Positions 1 through 7,435 of a DNA stretch of 9,939 bases are shown in pieces (within the stretch, counting starts at the first letter, position 1; the number at the start of each line of letters is the position of its first letter). The stretch is from Azonexus sp. (GTDB lineage Bacteria; Pseudomonadota; Gammaproteobacteria; Burkholderiales; Rhodocyclaceae). Where the stretch lies: contig JAKLLI010000044.1 in assembly GCA_023150195.1 (NCBI GenBank), positions 1-9,939 of the forward strand. The letters run 5' to 3'. Position numbers and translations under genes: made by a program. Below the pieces are notes generated by a model, which was not told where the DNA came from, ran no database searches, and saw nothing but the letters and a program-made list of their open reading frames with translations.

Positions 1-1412
1 CCACACACTGGCAACTGTTCCACGAACGCCAGCGCCACGAAGACGCGCTGGCGCAGGCGGCCCACCGGGCCGGCGACGACGACGAATACACGATCAACGA
101 ACTGTTTACCGCCTGGCTGGGCAGCGTGCTGACCGACGCTGCCGCCGTACCTGCGCTGGTCGAGGCACTGGTGAGCCACGAACTCAAGGCGGAATTTGCC
201 CACAGTTACCCTGACCCGGACATCGCCGCGCTGATCGAGGCCTACGGTGCACGGCAGCGGGTCTTCATTTCCGACTTCTACATCGATCAGGCCCGCATTC
301 ACCAGCTGCTCCACGACAAGGGGCTTGGGCACTACTTCACGCGCGGCTTCTGCTCCTGCGATCACCGCCGCAACAAGAACAGTGGCCGCCTCTTCGCCCA
401 TGTACACCAGACGCTGGGCGTCATCCCGGCCAACCATCTGCACATCGGTGACCATCCGCATGCCGATTTCGCCAATGCCCGCCGTGCTGGCATGCAATCC
501 GTCCTTTACCGACCGGCCCGCGAAACCGCCCGCCGCCAGATCCAGGAACGGCTTTTTCTGGAGCGTGGCAATCTGTTACGCCATCTGGATACCTTGACGG
601 CCCGCAATCTCGCCAAGGCGAAAAACAACCGGCCCGCAGAAGACCCCGTCAGCCACCACGAAGAAATTGGCCGGCAGGCGGTCGTGCTCTTGCTGGCCTG
701 CTGCCTGCGCATCGCCCAAACCGCGCTGACCCGCGGTGCCGCACGCATCACCTTTGCTACCGACAGCAGCCTGCTCCGTCTCGGCTTCGGCCGCCTGTTT
801 CCCGATAACCGTTTTGCCGGCCTCACCCTGCCCGAATGCGTCAGCACGGAAACGGAGTTGCCCGGCACCTTGCGGATCACACTGGCGCACGCCGCCCTTG
901 GCCCCGACGATTTGAATCCCGCCCAGCCTTATTGCGCTCCCCGCCACGACACGTGGGGCGACTGGCAGCAGCTCTTCGCCTCACCCTGCGTCCTGGACCC
1001 CCAGCGCGCCGGCGCGGCCGCCGCCGTGCAGCGGGGCATGCTTTTCGCCCTCGATACCTGGCAGGAATTTGCCGAAACCTATGCGTTGACCGCAGATGAA
1101 CTGGATGAGCCGGCCCGCCGCATCGCCAGCCACTCGCCCTTTGCCTTCGCGCCCGAGCAGATCGTGATCAGCGAAACCCCCGGCGACCACTTCGGGCAGC
1201 AGGGCTATTTTTCCGAGGCGGAGCTGCCGACGCTGGGCAATTTCATGCGCGTCCCCTACTCGTCGCAGGCGCGCGCCAAACTGCACCGTTTCCTCGCCGA
1301 AATCGACGAAGCACCGCACAGCAGCCCCTTACGCACCATGGGACCGCTGCGCCGCAGCACCTACACCCTGCTGCTTAACCTCGTGCGCAAGGTGCGGCGG
1401 GAATCCTCATGA
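1..1412 (+). CDS. HAD-superfamily hydrolase-like protein (COG5610 type), 5' end outside window
   Basis: The reading frame is open from base 3 to the TGA at 1410-1412 (469 residues visible). A GTG at 126 is an internal start candidate, but coding-like sequence continues upstream of it (visible residues THWQLFHERQRHEDALAQ), so the true start lies left of the window. HAD motifs seen: motif II as ISDFY (Asp codon 273-275), a motif III lysine in NKNSGRLF (codon 375-377), and motif IV in HIGDHPHAD (GD at 447-452, second Asp 465-467). The nucleophile motif I (DxD) must be upstream and cannot be checked. This order and spacing match COG5610-like predicted HAD hydrolases, which often sit in glycan clusters; their substrate is unknown to me. 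The C-terminal half from about 660 looks like a shortened, degenerate copy of the domain in the next gene (FATDSS where that one has FLARDG). The stop overlaps the next start by 4 bases. Confidence 0.8.
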   Translation, partial: THWQLFHERQRHEDALAQAAHRAGDDDEYTINELFTAWLGSVLTDAAAVPALVEALVSHELKAEFAHSYPDPDIAALIEAYGARQRVFISDFYIDQARIHQLLHDKGLGHYFTRGFCSCDHRRNKNSGRLFAHVHQTLGVIPANHLHIGDHPHADFANARRAGMQSVLYRPARETARRQIQERLFLERGNLLRHLDTLTARNLAKAKNNRPAEDPVSHHEEIGRQAVVLLLACCLRIAQTALTRGAARITFATDSSLLRLGFGRLFPDNRFAGLTLPECVSTETELPGTLRITLAHAALGPDDLNPAQPYCAPRHDTWGDWQQLFASPCVLDPQRAGAAAAVQRGMLFALDTWQEFAETYALTADELDEPARRIASHSPFAFAPEQIVISETPGDHFGQQGYFSEAELPTLGNFMRVPYSSQARAKLHRFLAEIDEAPHSSPLRTMGPLRRSTYTLLLNLVRKVRRESS

Positions 1413-2809
1413 ACGCCGACCACCCCGCCCGCGAACGCAGCCTGCGCCGGATCGCACGCCACTTGGGCCCGAGCGCCCTGTGGCCCGGGCTGAGTGCGGC
1501 CATTCGCCAGTGCGCCGCCGATAATGCCGTCCGCCAGCCCAGCGCAGATCGCCGGGCGGTGGCCGATCTGGGCGCCTGCCACGCCGGCCCTTTCCTGGTG
1601 TGCTATGTGCGCTGGCTACTTCAGGATGCGCAGCAGCGCGGCCTGCGCCATCTCCATTTTCTCGCCCGCGACGGTCAAATCCTCTGCGACATTGCGCAGC
1701 GCCTGCAAGCCGCCGGTCACGCCCCGGGAATCGAACTCCACTACCTGCATGCCTCGCGCCGCGCCTGGTTCGCGCCCTCGGTCAATGCCTGGACGCGCGA
1801 CTTGCTCGAACGCATTCTCGACGAGGATGAGGGCGCCTTTTCCGCCGACACGGCCGCCCGCCGATTGGGCTTCGCCGACCTGGCGCACCTGCTACGGGTC
1901 TGGCCCAGCCTGAGCGCCGACGCCATACACTGGCAGCGCCGCAGCGCCTTGATCGACAGCCTGCTCAACACCCTCGGTGCAGCGGCCGCTGCCGAGCATT
2001 TTCAGACGCTGCGCACGGACATGCTGGCTTACCTCGCCCAGCATGAACTGAGCGCAGCCCGCCAGGATTGGGCGATTGTCGATCTCGGCTGGCGGGGTCG
2101 CATGCAGGAAAGCCTGGCGCGCTGTCTCGCCGGCGACAGCCTGGCCGGCACTCAAAGTCGCGGTTATTACCTGGCGCTGCTGGACCGGCCCCATTGGCCG
2201 GCCGGCACCCATCAGGCCCATTGCCTGTGGCCCGGCGATGCCGAAGGGATCTGCCGAGACTTGCCGGGCCCGGCCACCCTCATCGAATTGCTCTGTCAGG
2301 CAGACCACGGCAGCACCACCGGTTATCGTCGCGATAAAACCGGCCAGGTCCTTGCCTGCTATTCGCCAGACCTTGATGCCGAATTGGCGGCCTGGGGCTG
2401 GGCCACCTATCGCCAGAGCGTGCTGAACTTTACGGATACCCTGATCGCGACAGCAGGTAACGAATTGGCGTCAGCATCGGCCACCGAACTGTCCCGCTGC
2501 GCCTTCCTGTTTTGCCGCGAGCTGTTCCGCTACCCCCCGCCGGCCATCGCTCGCGGCTTTGCCAGCATGCCGTTTTCCGACAGTGCCGATCACGAGGGCA
2601 GTCAAGCCGTGGCAGCCCCAGCCGGTTTGATCGACAGCCTGCTCTGGGTGCTGACGCTGGGCAAGCGGGTGCGCCCACCCATCAATCCCCGCCTGTGGCC
2701 CATCGGCAGCATTGCCCGTTGCGGCAGTCCTTTACCCCTCGCCCTCTTCGTCGCGCTCAAAAGCGGGATGGAGCGCCTGGGCCTGACGCGACGCGTCGAG
2801 CTACCCTGA
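1409..2809 (+). CDS. COG5610-like partner-domain protein without HAD domain, polysaccharide locus
   Basis: This 466-residue soluble protein has no obvious signal peptide or membrane segment. It lacks HAD motifs but carries the domain usually found C-terminal to HAD in COG5610-like proteins: a GPFLVCYVRWLLQDA stretch (60-74), FLARDG (84-89), an ASRRAW motif (115-120) and VDLGWRGRMQ (224-233). I know these as conserved landmarks in HAD-linked proteins of glycan clusters, but no biochemical role is established to my knowledge. The ATG at 1409 overlaps the upstream TGA (ATGA), with a GGGA ribosome-binding site at 1399-1402, so translation is probably coupled to the HAD gene. A complex between the two products, or division of one ancestral function between them, is a reasonable inference. 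The gene ends 16 bases before the acyltransferase start. Function stays open; confidence is high for the gene and moderate for the family. Confidence 0.78.
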   Translation: MNADHPARERSLRRIARHLGPSALWPGLSAAIRQCAADNAVRQPSADRRAVADLGACHAGPFLVCYVRWLLQDAQQRGLRHLHFLARDGQILCDIAQRLQAAGHAPGIELHYLHASRRAWFAPSVNAWTRDLLERILDEDEGAFSADTAARRLGFADLAHLLRVWPSLSADAIHWQRRSALIDSLLNTLGAAAAAEHFQTLRTDMLAYLAQHELSAARQDWAIVDLGWRGRMQESLARCLAGDSLAGTQSRGYYLALLDRPHWPAGTHQAHCLWPGDAEGICRDLPGPATLIELLCQADHGSTTGYRRDKTGQVLACYSPDLDAELAAWGWATYRQSVLNFTDTLIATAGNELASASATELSRCAFLFCRELFRYPPPAIARGFASMPFSDSADHEGSQAVAAPAGLIDSLLWVLTLGKRVRPPINPRLWPIGSIARCGSPLPLALFVALKSGMERLGLTRRVELP

Positions 2810-2825
2810 ACACCGACCCTGGATC

Positions 2826-4844
2826 ATGTCCCACACGCCGCTGAACTACCGCCCGGAAATTGATGGCCTGCGCGCCTTGGCGATTCTTGGCGTCCTGGGA
2901 TTTCACGCGGGTTTTATCGGCCTGCCCGGCGGTTTTATCGGCGTCGATGTCTTTTTCGTGATCAGCGGCTTCCTCATCACCCGCATCATTCTTGACGAAC
3001 GGGCCCGCGGCGAATTCAGCCTGCTGCGTTTCTACGAGCGCCGCATCCGCCGCATCCTGCCCGCCCTGTATACGGTCATCCTGGCCTGCGTCGCCCCGGC
3101 GGTGTGGCTGATGAATCCGGAAGAACTCAAGGATTTTGCGCAAAGCCTGATCGCTGTCCCGCTGTTCATCAGCAATGTCCTGTTCTGGCACGAGAGCGGC
3201 TATTTCAATACCGCCTCCGAACTCAAGCCCCTGCTACACACCTGGAGCCTGGCCATCGAGGAGCAGTACTACCTCTGCTTTCCGCTGCTGCTGACCCTCA
3301 TGGCCCGCCTGTCCGGACGCTGGCGGGTGGGCGTGCTGGCCGTGCTTGCCAGCGCCAGTCTGCTCGCCGCGCAGTGGTCTACGGTCAACGCGCCGGATAG
3401 CGGATTTTTCCTGCTGCCAACCCGCGCCTGGGAACTGTTCGCCGGTTCCCTGCTGGCCATGGCGCCGTCTATCGCCCGTGGCTGGGGCAATACCGGGCGG
3501 GAAGTGGCGGCCGCCACCGGTCTGGTGTTGATCCTGGGCAGCATGGTGTATTTCACCGCACAGACGCCCCATCCCGGCTGGCTGACTCTGGCACCCATCC
3601 TTGGCACCATGCTGATGATTGCCGCAGCCGACAGCGTCTGCGGCCGCCTGCCGGCCCGCTTTGGCCTGCCGGCGCTGGGGCGCATCAGTTACAGCGTTTA
3701 TCTCTGGCATGTGCCCTTGTTTGTCTTTGCCCGGCTCTGGCTGCAGGCCCCGCCTTCCGCCGGGCTTTCCGCGCTGCTGGTTTTGGCCACGCTGGCGCTG
3801 GCCTGGCTCTCCTGGCGATTTGTCGAACAGCCCTGCCGCCGCCGCGATCAAGTCAGCACCCGGCACCTCTTATTCGGTGCCGGCGCGACCAGCCTGCTGA
3901 TTCTGGGCCTGGGGGCGACGGGGCAAATCAGCAATGGACTGGAGCGCCAAGGCGCACTCCCCGCCTCCGTGGCGGCTACCCTCGCCCGTGACACCACCTA
4001 CAACCGCTGTTTCGATCAGCCCGACGCGCACCGCCGCGACGACTGGCTGTGCCCACTGGGGAAGGGCACTCAGCCCCCGCGTTTCATGGTCATCGGCGAC
4101 AGCCATGCCTACTCGCTGGCGCCGGCCTTCAACGCCGCCGCGCAGACCCGGGGGATGGCCGGCGTGTTGGTGGCGATGCCCGGCTGTCCGCCGCTGCTGG
4201 GCATTTACGCCTTGCGCGGCGATCAGCAGGAAAAAAACTGCCATCAACTGAACCGGCGCATTGCCGAATACGCCGGTCAACACGGCATCCGCAGCATTTT
4301 CCTGGTCGCGCGCTGGTCGTATTACAGCGACGGCGGCTACACCGGACACGAATACGCTTACCTCGGCGACACCCCGGACACCCGCGGCACGCCGGCCAAC
4401 ACCCGGCAAGCGCTGGCGACGGGACTGGCCGCGACCATCGCACATTACCAGCGGGCGGGCATTCGTCTGATCATCGTCAAGCAGATTCCGCAGCAACTGC
4501 AACATCCGCAAAGCGTGTACTACCACCGCTACGACCCCGACCCGCAACGCTTCTCGGCGGCGCTCGACGCCGATGCCGTCAGCAACGCCGCGCACCGGGC
4601 CTTACATCAGGCCAACGAAGCCCGTTTTACGGCCCTCGGGGCAACCCCCGGCGTCGAATACCTGAACCTCGACCCGGTCCTGTGCAACGCATCCCGTTGC
4701 CCGCTGGGCACGCCTGAGCGTGCCTACTATTTCGACCGCGATCATCTTTCCGCGCTGGGCGCGCTACGCTTGGCCCCCGCCCTGGAAATCGCCCTCGACG
4801 GTACGCCCGCCAATCCGCAACCTGAACGTATGCAGCCCCAATGA
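2826..4844 (+). CDS. Acyltransferase-3 / SGNH fusion, glycan O-acetyltransferase (OafA/YrhL-like)
   Basis: This 672-residue integral inner-membrane protein has the two-part layout of O-antigen and exopolysaccharide O-acetyltransferases. The N-terminal acyltransferase-3 domain (about 8-340) opens with YRPEIDGLRALAI, holds the FHAG histidine (H27), the arginine-rich ERRIRRILP (71-79) and HTWSLAIEEQYY (138-149), and has about ten hydrophobic segments. The last ends near RFVEQPCRRR (331-340). A further hydrophobic segment (347-365) leads to a C-terminal SGNH domain with GDSH (424-427, nucleophile S426) and the catalytic-dyad motif DHLS (639-642). In this family the membrane part passes acyl groups across the inner membrane and the periplasmic SGNH part transfers them to sugar. 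The acyl group is normally acetyl; the acceptor cannot be read from sequence. All catalytic landmarks are present, so it looks functional. The ATG at 2826 has only a weak GGA at 2821-2823; the start is chosen by family alignment. The stop overlaps the next start by 4 bases. Confidence 0.93.
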   Translation: MSHTPLNYRPEIDGLRALAILGVLGFHAGFIGLPGGFIGVDVFFVISGFLITRIILDERARGEFSLLRFYERRIRRILPALYTVILACVAPAVWLMNPEELKDFAQSLIAVPLFISNVLFWHESGYFNTASELKPLLHTWSLAIEEQYYLCFPLLLTLMARLSGRWRVGVLAVLASASLLAAQWSTVNAPDSGFFLLPTRAWELFAGSLLAMAPSIARGWGNTGREVAAATGLVLILGSMVYFTAQTPHPGWLTLAPILGTMLMIAAADSVCGRLPARFGLPALGRISYSVYLWHVPLFVFARLWLQAPPSAGLSALLVLATLALAWLSWRFVEQPCRRRDQVSTRHLLFGAGATSLLILGLGATGQISNGLERQGALPASVAATLARDTTYNRCFDQPDAHRRDDWLCPLGKGTQPPRFMVIGDSHAYSLAPAFNAAAQTRGMAGVLVAMPGCPPLLGIYALRGDQQEKNCHQLNRRIAEYAGQHGIRSIFLVARWSYYSDGGYTGHEYAYLGDTPDTRGTPANTRQALATGLAATIAHYQRAGIRLIIVKQIPQQLQHPQSVYYHRYDPDPQRFSAALDADAVSNAAHRALHQANEARFTALGATPGVEYLNLDPVLCNASRCPLGTPERAYYFDRDHLSALGALRLAPALEIALDGTPANPQPERMQPQ

Positions 4845-5740
4845 TAGGCAACTCCTTCCGTCAAAAAGCGACCACCGGCCTCAAACGCCTGGGCCATGCC
4901 CCCTTGCGCGAACTGAGCCGGCTGCCGGTCAAGCTCAAGCATCTGGCCCAGTACGCCCTCCTCGCCCGCCGCCACCAGGCGCTGATCGCAGCCATCCCGG
5001 CGCTGCAGACCGTCCCGGCGCCCACCCGGCAGATCCTGGCCAATGCCCATCGCGGCCTCTATCTCGCGCAATCCCTGAGCGTGGGCCAGCGCCTGGCTTG
5101 CCTGGCCACCCACTACCGCATGCTGGGCAGCGCCTTGCAGCCCGATTTCCTGACCCGCCTGCTGCCCGGTGTCACGCTGTGGGAATACGCCACGGACAGC
5201 TGCACCTACACCATCAGTCTGCGCGTCCCGGCGGATCTGACACGCCCCGAGGGCGATCTGGCGATTGCGCTGAACGCCGACGGTCAACGCGTCTATTCCA
5301 TGAATTTCTCGCTGGTGCCGCGACAGATTCTGGATGGCACCGAGGGCTGCGCCGCATTGATTGGCCGCATTCAGGGAAAAAAAGGGATGGAGCTGATCCG
5401 CCAAACCACACGGGAACTGGCGCACGTGCCGCCGCACTATCTGCTACTCAGCGCCGTCCGCGGGATTGCCGAATTATTCGGCGTCGACCGGATCATCGGG
5501 GTCAATAACGGGAATCAGATCATTCAGGACAAGACCGATTTCTTCTTCGATTACGACAAATTCTGGGACAGCGTGGCTGCCACGCCCAGCGGGCGCTTTT
5601 ACGTGCTGCCCATTCCATTTCCGGAAAAGGACTTGTCTGAGGTATCCTCGCGCTCCAGAACACAAAAGAAACGTGCATTCCGAGCGACCGTCCAGGCGGC
5701 GGTGGCGCAACAACTGAAGGCGATGCTGGGCCAGCCCTGA
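4841..5740 (+). CDS. DUF535 family protein (VirK/YbjX-like)
   Basis: This 299-residue protein is recognised from the DUF535 C-terminal pattern: IGRIQG (174-179), HVPPHYLLLSAVRGIA (195-210), FFFDYDKFWDS (234-244) and PEKDLSEV followed by a basic SRSRTQKKR stretch (261-277). The length is typical. Enterobacterial relatives VirK and YbjX are linked to virulence and resistance to membrane-active peptides, but the molecular activity of DUF535 is not defined. The N-terminal 60 residues are basic and carry no clear signal peptide. The ATG at 4841 overlaps the acyltransferase stop (ATGA) and has no good ribosome-binding site, suggesting coupled translation and a role in the same envelope-modification process. 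That functional link is inference. It is the last gene of the tight left-hand run, followed by an 83-base gap. Confidence 0.85.
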   Translation: MIGNSFRQKATTGLKRLGHAPLRELSRLPVKLKHLAQYALLARRHQALIAAIPALQTVPAPTRQILANAHRGLYLAQSLSVGQRLACLATHYRMLGSALQPDFLTRLLPGVTLWEYATDSCTYTISLRVPADLTRPEGDLAIALNADGQRVYSMNFSLVPRQILDGTEGCAALIGRIQGKKGMELIRQTTRELAHVPPHYLLLSAVRGIAELFGVDRIIGVNNGNQIIQDKTDFFFDYDKFWDSVAATPSGRFYVLPIPFPEKDLSEVSSRSRTQKKRAFRATVQAAVAQQLKAMLGQP

Positions 5741-5823
5741 CCATCACTTTGGTATCACACCGTACCTGAACAGGGCGTTTCAGGTCCGCCCGAAAGAGAC
5801 ATTCGGGCCGCCGTGGGAAAGAC
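5741..5823. other. Intergenic gap with two tandem hairpins
   Basis: Two perfect 7-bp inverted repeats lie 2 bases apart. The first pairs ACCTGAA (5764-5770) with TTCAGGT (5779-5785) around an 8-base loop. The second pairs GCCCGAA (5788-5794) with TTCGGGC (5802-5808) around a 7-base loop. Neither is followed by a T tract, so a classic intrinsic terminator is not supported. They could be RNA processing or stability elements between the DUF535 gene and the propeller gene, or a leader structure for the latter. A purine-rich GGGA (5815-5818) is a plausible ribosome-binding site for the ATG at 5824. I see no convincing sigma-70 promoter here. Confidence 0.5.
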
Positions 5824-7428
5824 ATGTCAGAACCGAGAGAGACATCCGCACCGTTAAGGCTGGCCCTGGTCATCGACCCCGGGCCGCTGTCTCCGGCCGC
5901 CCAAGCCCTGATCGACTGGTGCCGCGCCCAGCCGGCATTGAAGGTTCTGCAGATCTTCATCGGCCGACCGCCGGACACCCCAGCCCCTGGTCGCCTGCGC
6001 CGCCTTGCGGTCAACCTGCTGCTGCAGGTGGAATCCCGCCTCCTGCGCAGTTTCAAGCCGCTGGCCCGCCCGCTGCGGCAATTCGATCCGGCACACGGCG
6101 ACCTCCCCTGCCAATCGCTTTCTCCAGCATCACCTGACACCACCTTGCCGGCTTCGCTGGACCTGCTGGTCCATCTCGGCAACAGCCCCCTCCCACCTGA
6201 CTTGCTGCAACGTGCCCGACTGGGCGCCCTGCGCACCTGGCCGGCACTCGCGCCGGTAAGCGCCAGCGGCATTCCCTGTTTCGACGATGTTCTGAGACAA
6301 CGGGAACAAACCGGCTTCGCGCTCTTGCACCAACGGCCGGATGGCGAAGCGCGCCTGGTCAGTGGCACGCTCAGAACCCGTTTCTTCACGCTGCTGAACC
6401 AGCATTTCCTGTTCAGCAAATTGCGCCATTACCTGCAAGTTCAGCTACTCGATATTGCCGCTTGCGGCGAGGTACGCCCGACCGGCCCACGCGCCTTCGT
6501 CCCGCCAGCGCCAGCGGCCGGCTTTCCTGGCCTGTCGGCCACGCTCAGTTACGCGGCGGGGCTGTGCCGCATTCTGGCGTCGGAACTCGTCAATCGCAAA
6601 CTGCGCAGGCGTTTCAATCGCTGGAACGTGGGCTTTGCACGGGGCGACTGGCGGCAGTTGCATTTACCGCAAGCGCACCAAATCGGCAACCGACCCGGCC
6701 ACTTCATCGCCGATCCCTTTGTGATTCGCGATGCGAGCGGCGACTTCTGTTTTGTTGAAGATTACGATTTTGACCGGCAACTGGGTACCATCGCCGCCTA
6801 TCGCCTGCATGAACGCAAGGCCGATTTTCTCGGCGAGGTCATCGTTGAACCGCATCACCTGTCCTTCCCCTTCCTGTTCCGCCATCAGGGCAAGTTGCTG
6901 ATGTGCCCCGAAAGCAGCGCCGCCCGCCGCATCACGCTGTATGAGAGCGAAGCCTTCCCGCTGCGCTGGCGCCCCGTGCACACGGTGATGGACAAGGTCT
7001 GCGCCGCCGACAGCCTGTTCTTTGAACACGATGGCCGCTGGTGGCTATTCACCAACATCGACCCCAGCAACGAGGAAGACTGCAACGCCGAGTTGATGAT
7101 TTTTCATGCCGACAGCCCGTTGACCGACCACTGGATTCCGCACGCGCAAAATCCGATTTACATCGATTCCAGCAAGGCCAGGAACGGTGGTCTGATCGTG
7201 GAGGGCGAGCAGATTTACCGGGTTTCGCAACGACAGGGCTTCAACGCCTACGGCACGGGCCACGCCATCCACCGCATTGTCACGCTGACCCCGGATGAAT
7301 ACCTCGAAGAAACCGTGCTCACCCGCTCCCCTGCCGATTTCCCCGGCGTCGATGGCAGCCATCACTGCCATGTGGATGGCGATTTGTGCGTCTTCGATTT
7401 TCGCCGCGCCGAGGCCGTCGACCGCTGA
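5824..7428 (+). CDS. GINT1-like beta-propeller protein with degenerate formyltransferase-like N-terminus
   Basis: This 534-residue protein looks two-part. The N-terminal half (about 10-215) follows the outline of bacterial proteins with a formyltransferase-like domain: a Rossmann-like start LRLALVIDPG (11-20), then DLLVHLGNSPLPPDLLQRAR (113-132). After that, relatives I know have a histidine-rich HHGD-type motif, but here the sequence is LGALRTWPALA (133-143), so formyl transfer looks unlikely. The C-terminal half (about 265-530) matches the GINT1 / GH43-like five-bladed propeller: W268, FIADPFVI (294-301), FVEDYD (310-315), MCPES (360-364), AADSLFF (394-400), WWLFTNID (406-413), RNGGLI (453-458) and GVDGSHHCHVDG (508-519). 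The family name comes from the plant sphingolipid glucosamine transferase GINT1; bacterial members sit in exopolysaccharide clusters with no proven activity that I know of. The ATG at 5824 follows GGGA at 5815-5818. It converges on the next gene with 7 bases between stops. Confidence 0.72.
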   Translation: MSEPRETSAPLRLALVIDPGPLSPAAQALIDWCRAQPALKVLQIFIGRPPDTPAPGRLRRLAVNLLLQVESRLLRSFKPLARPLRQFDPAHGDLPCQSLSPASPDTTLPASLDLLVHLGNSPLPPDLLQRARLGALRTWPALAPVSASGIPCFDDVLRQREQTGFALLHQRPDGEARLVSGTLRTRFFTLLNQHFLFSKLRHYLQVQLLDIAACGEVRPTGPRAFVPPAPAAGFPGLSATLSYAAGLCRILASELVNRKLRRRFNRWNVGFARGDWRQLHLPQAHQIGNRPGHFIADPFVIRDASGDFCFVEDYDFDRQLGTIAAYRLHERKADFLGEVIVEPHHLSFPFLFRHQGKLLMCPESSAARRITLYESEAFPLRWRPVHTVMDKVCAADSLFFEHDGRWWLFTNIDPSNEEDCNAELMIFHADSPLTDHWIPHAQNPIYIDSSKARNGGLIVEGEQIYRVSQRQGFNAYGTGHAIHRIVTLTPDEYLEETVLTRSPADFPGVDGSHHCHVDGDLCVFDFRRAEAVDR

Positions 7429-7435
7429 AGCAAGC

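Noticed and set aside
126..1412. GTG at 126 as the true start of the HAD gene
   Set aside because: The frame is open to the window edge with plausible coding sequence, and starting at 126 would remove the essential HAD motif I region.
3234..3866. Minus-strand open frame of 210 codons
   Set aside because: It is antisense to the membrane half of the acyltransferase, with low-complexity G/Q/R-rich translation and no supported start.
3870..4595. Minus-strand open frame of 241 codons
   Set aside because: It is antisense to the SGNH half of the acyltransferase, whose GDSH and DHLS motifs are intact. The antisense translation shows no family features.
5520..6419. Minus-strand open frame of 299 codons
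   Set aside because: It spans the end of the DUF535 gene, the intergenic hairpins and the start of the propeller gene on the opposite strand. Its S/R/P/G-rich translation has no domain.
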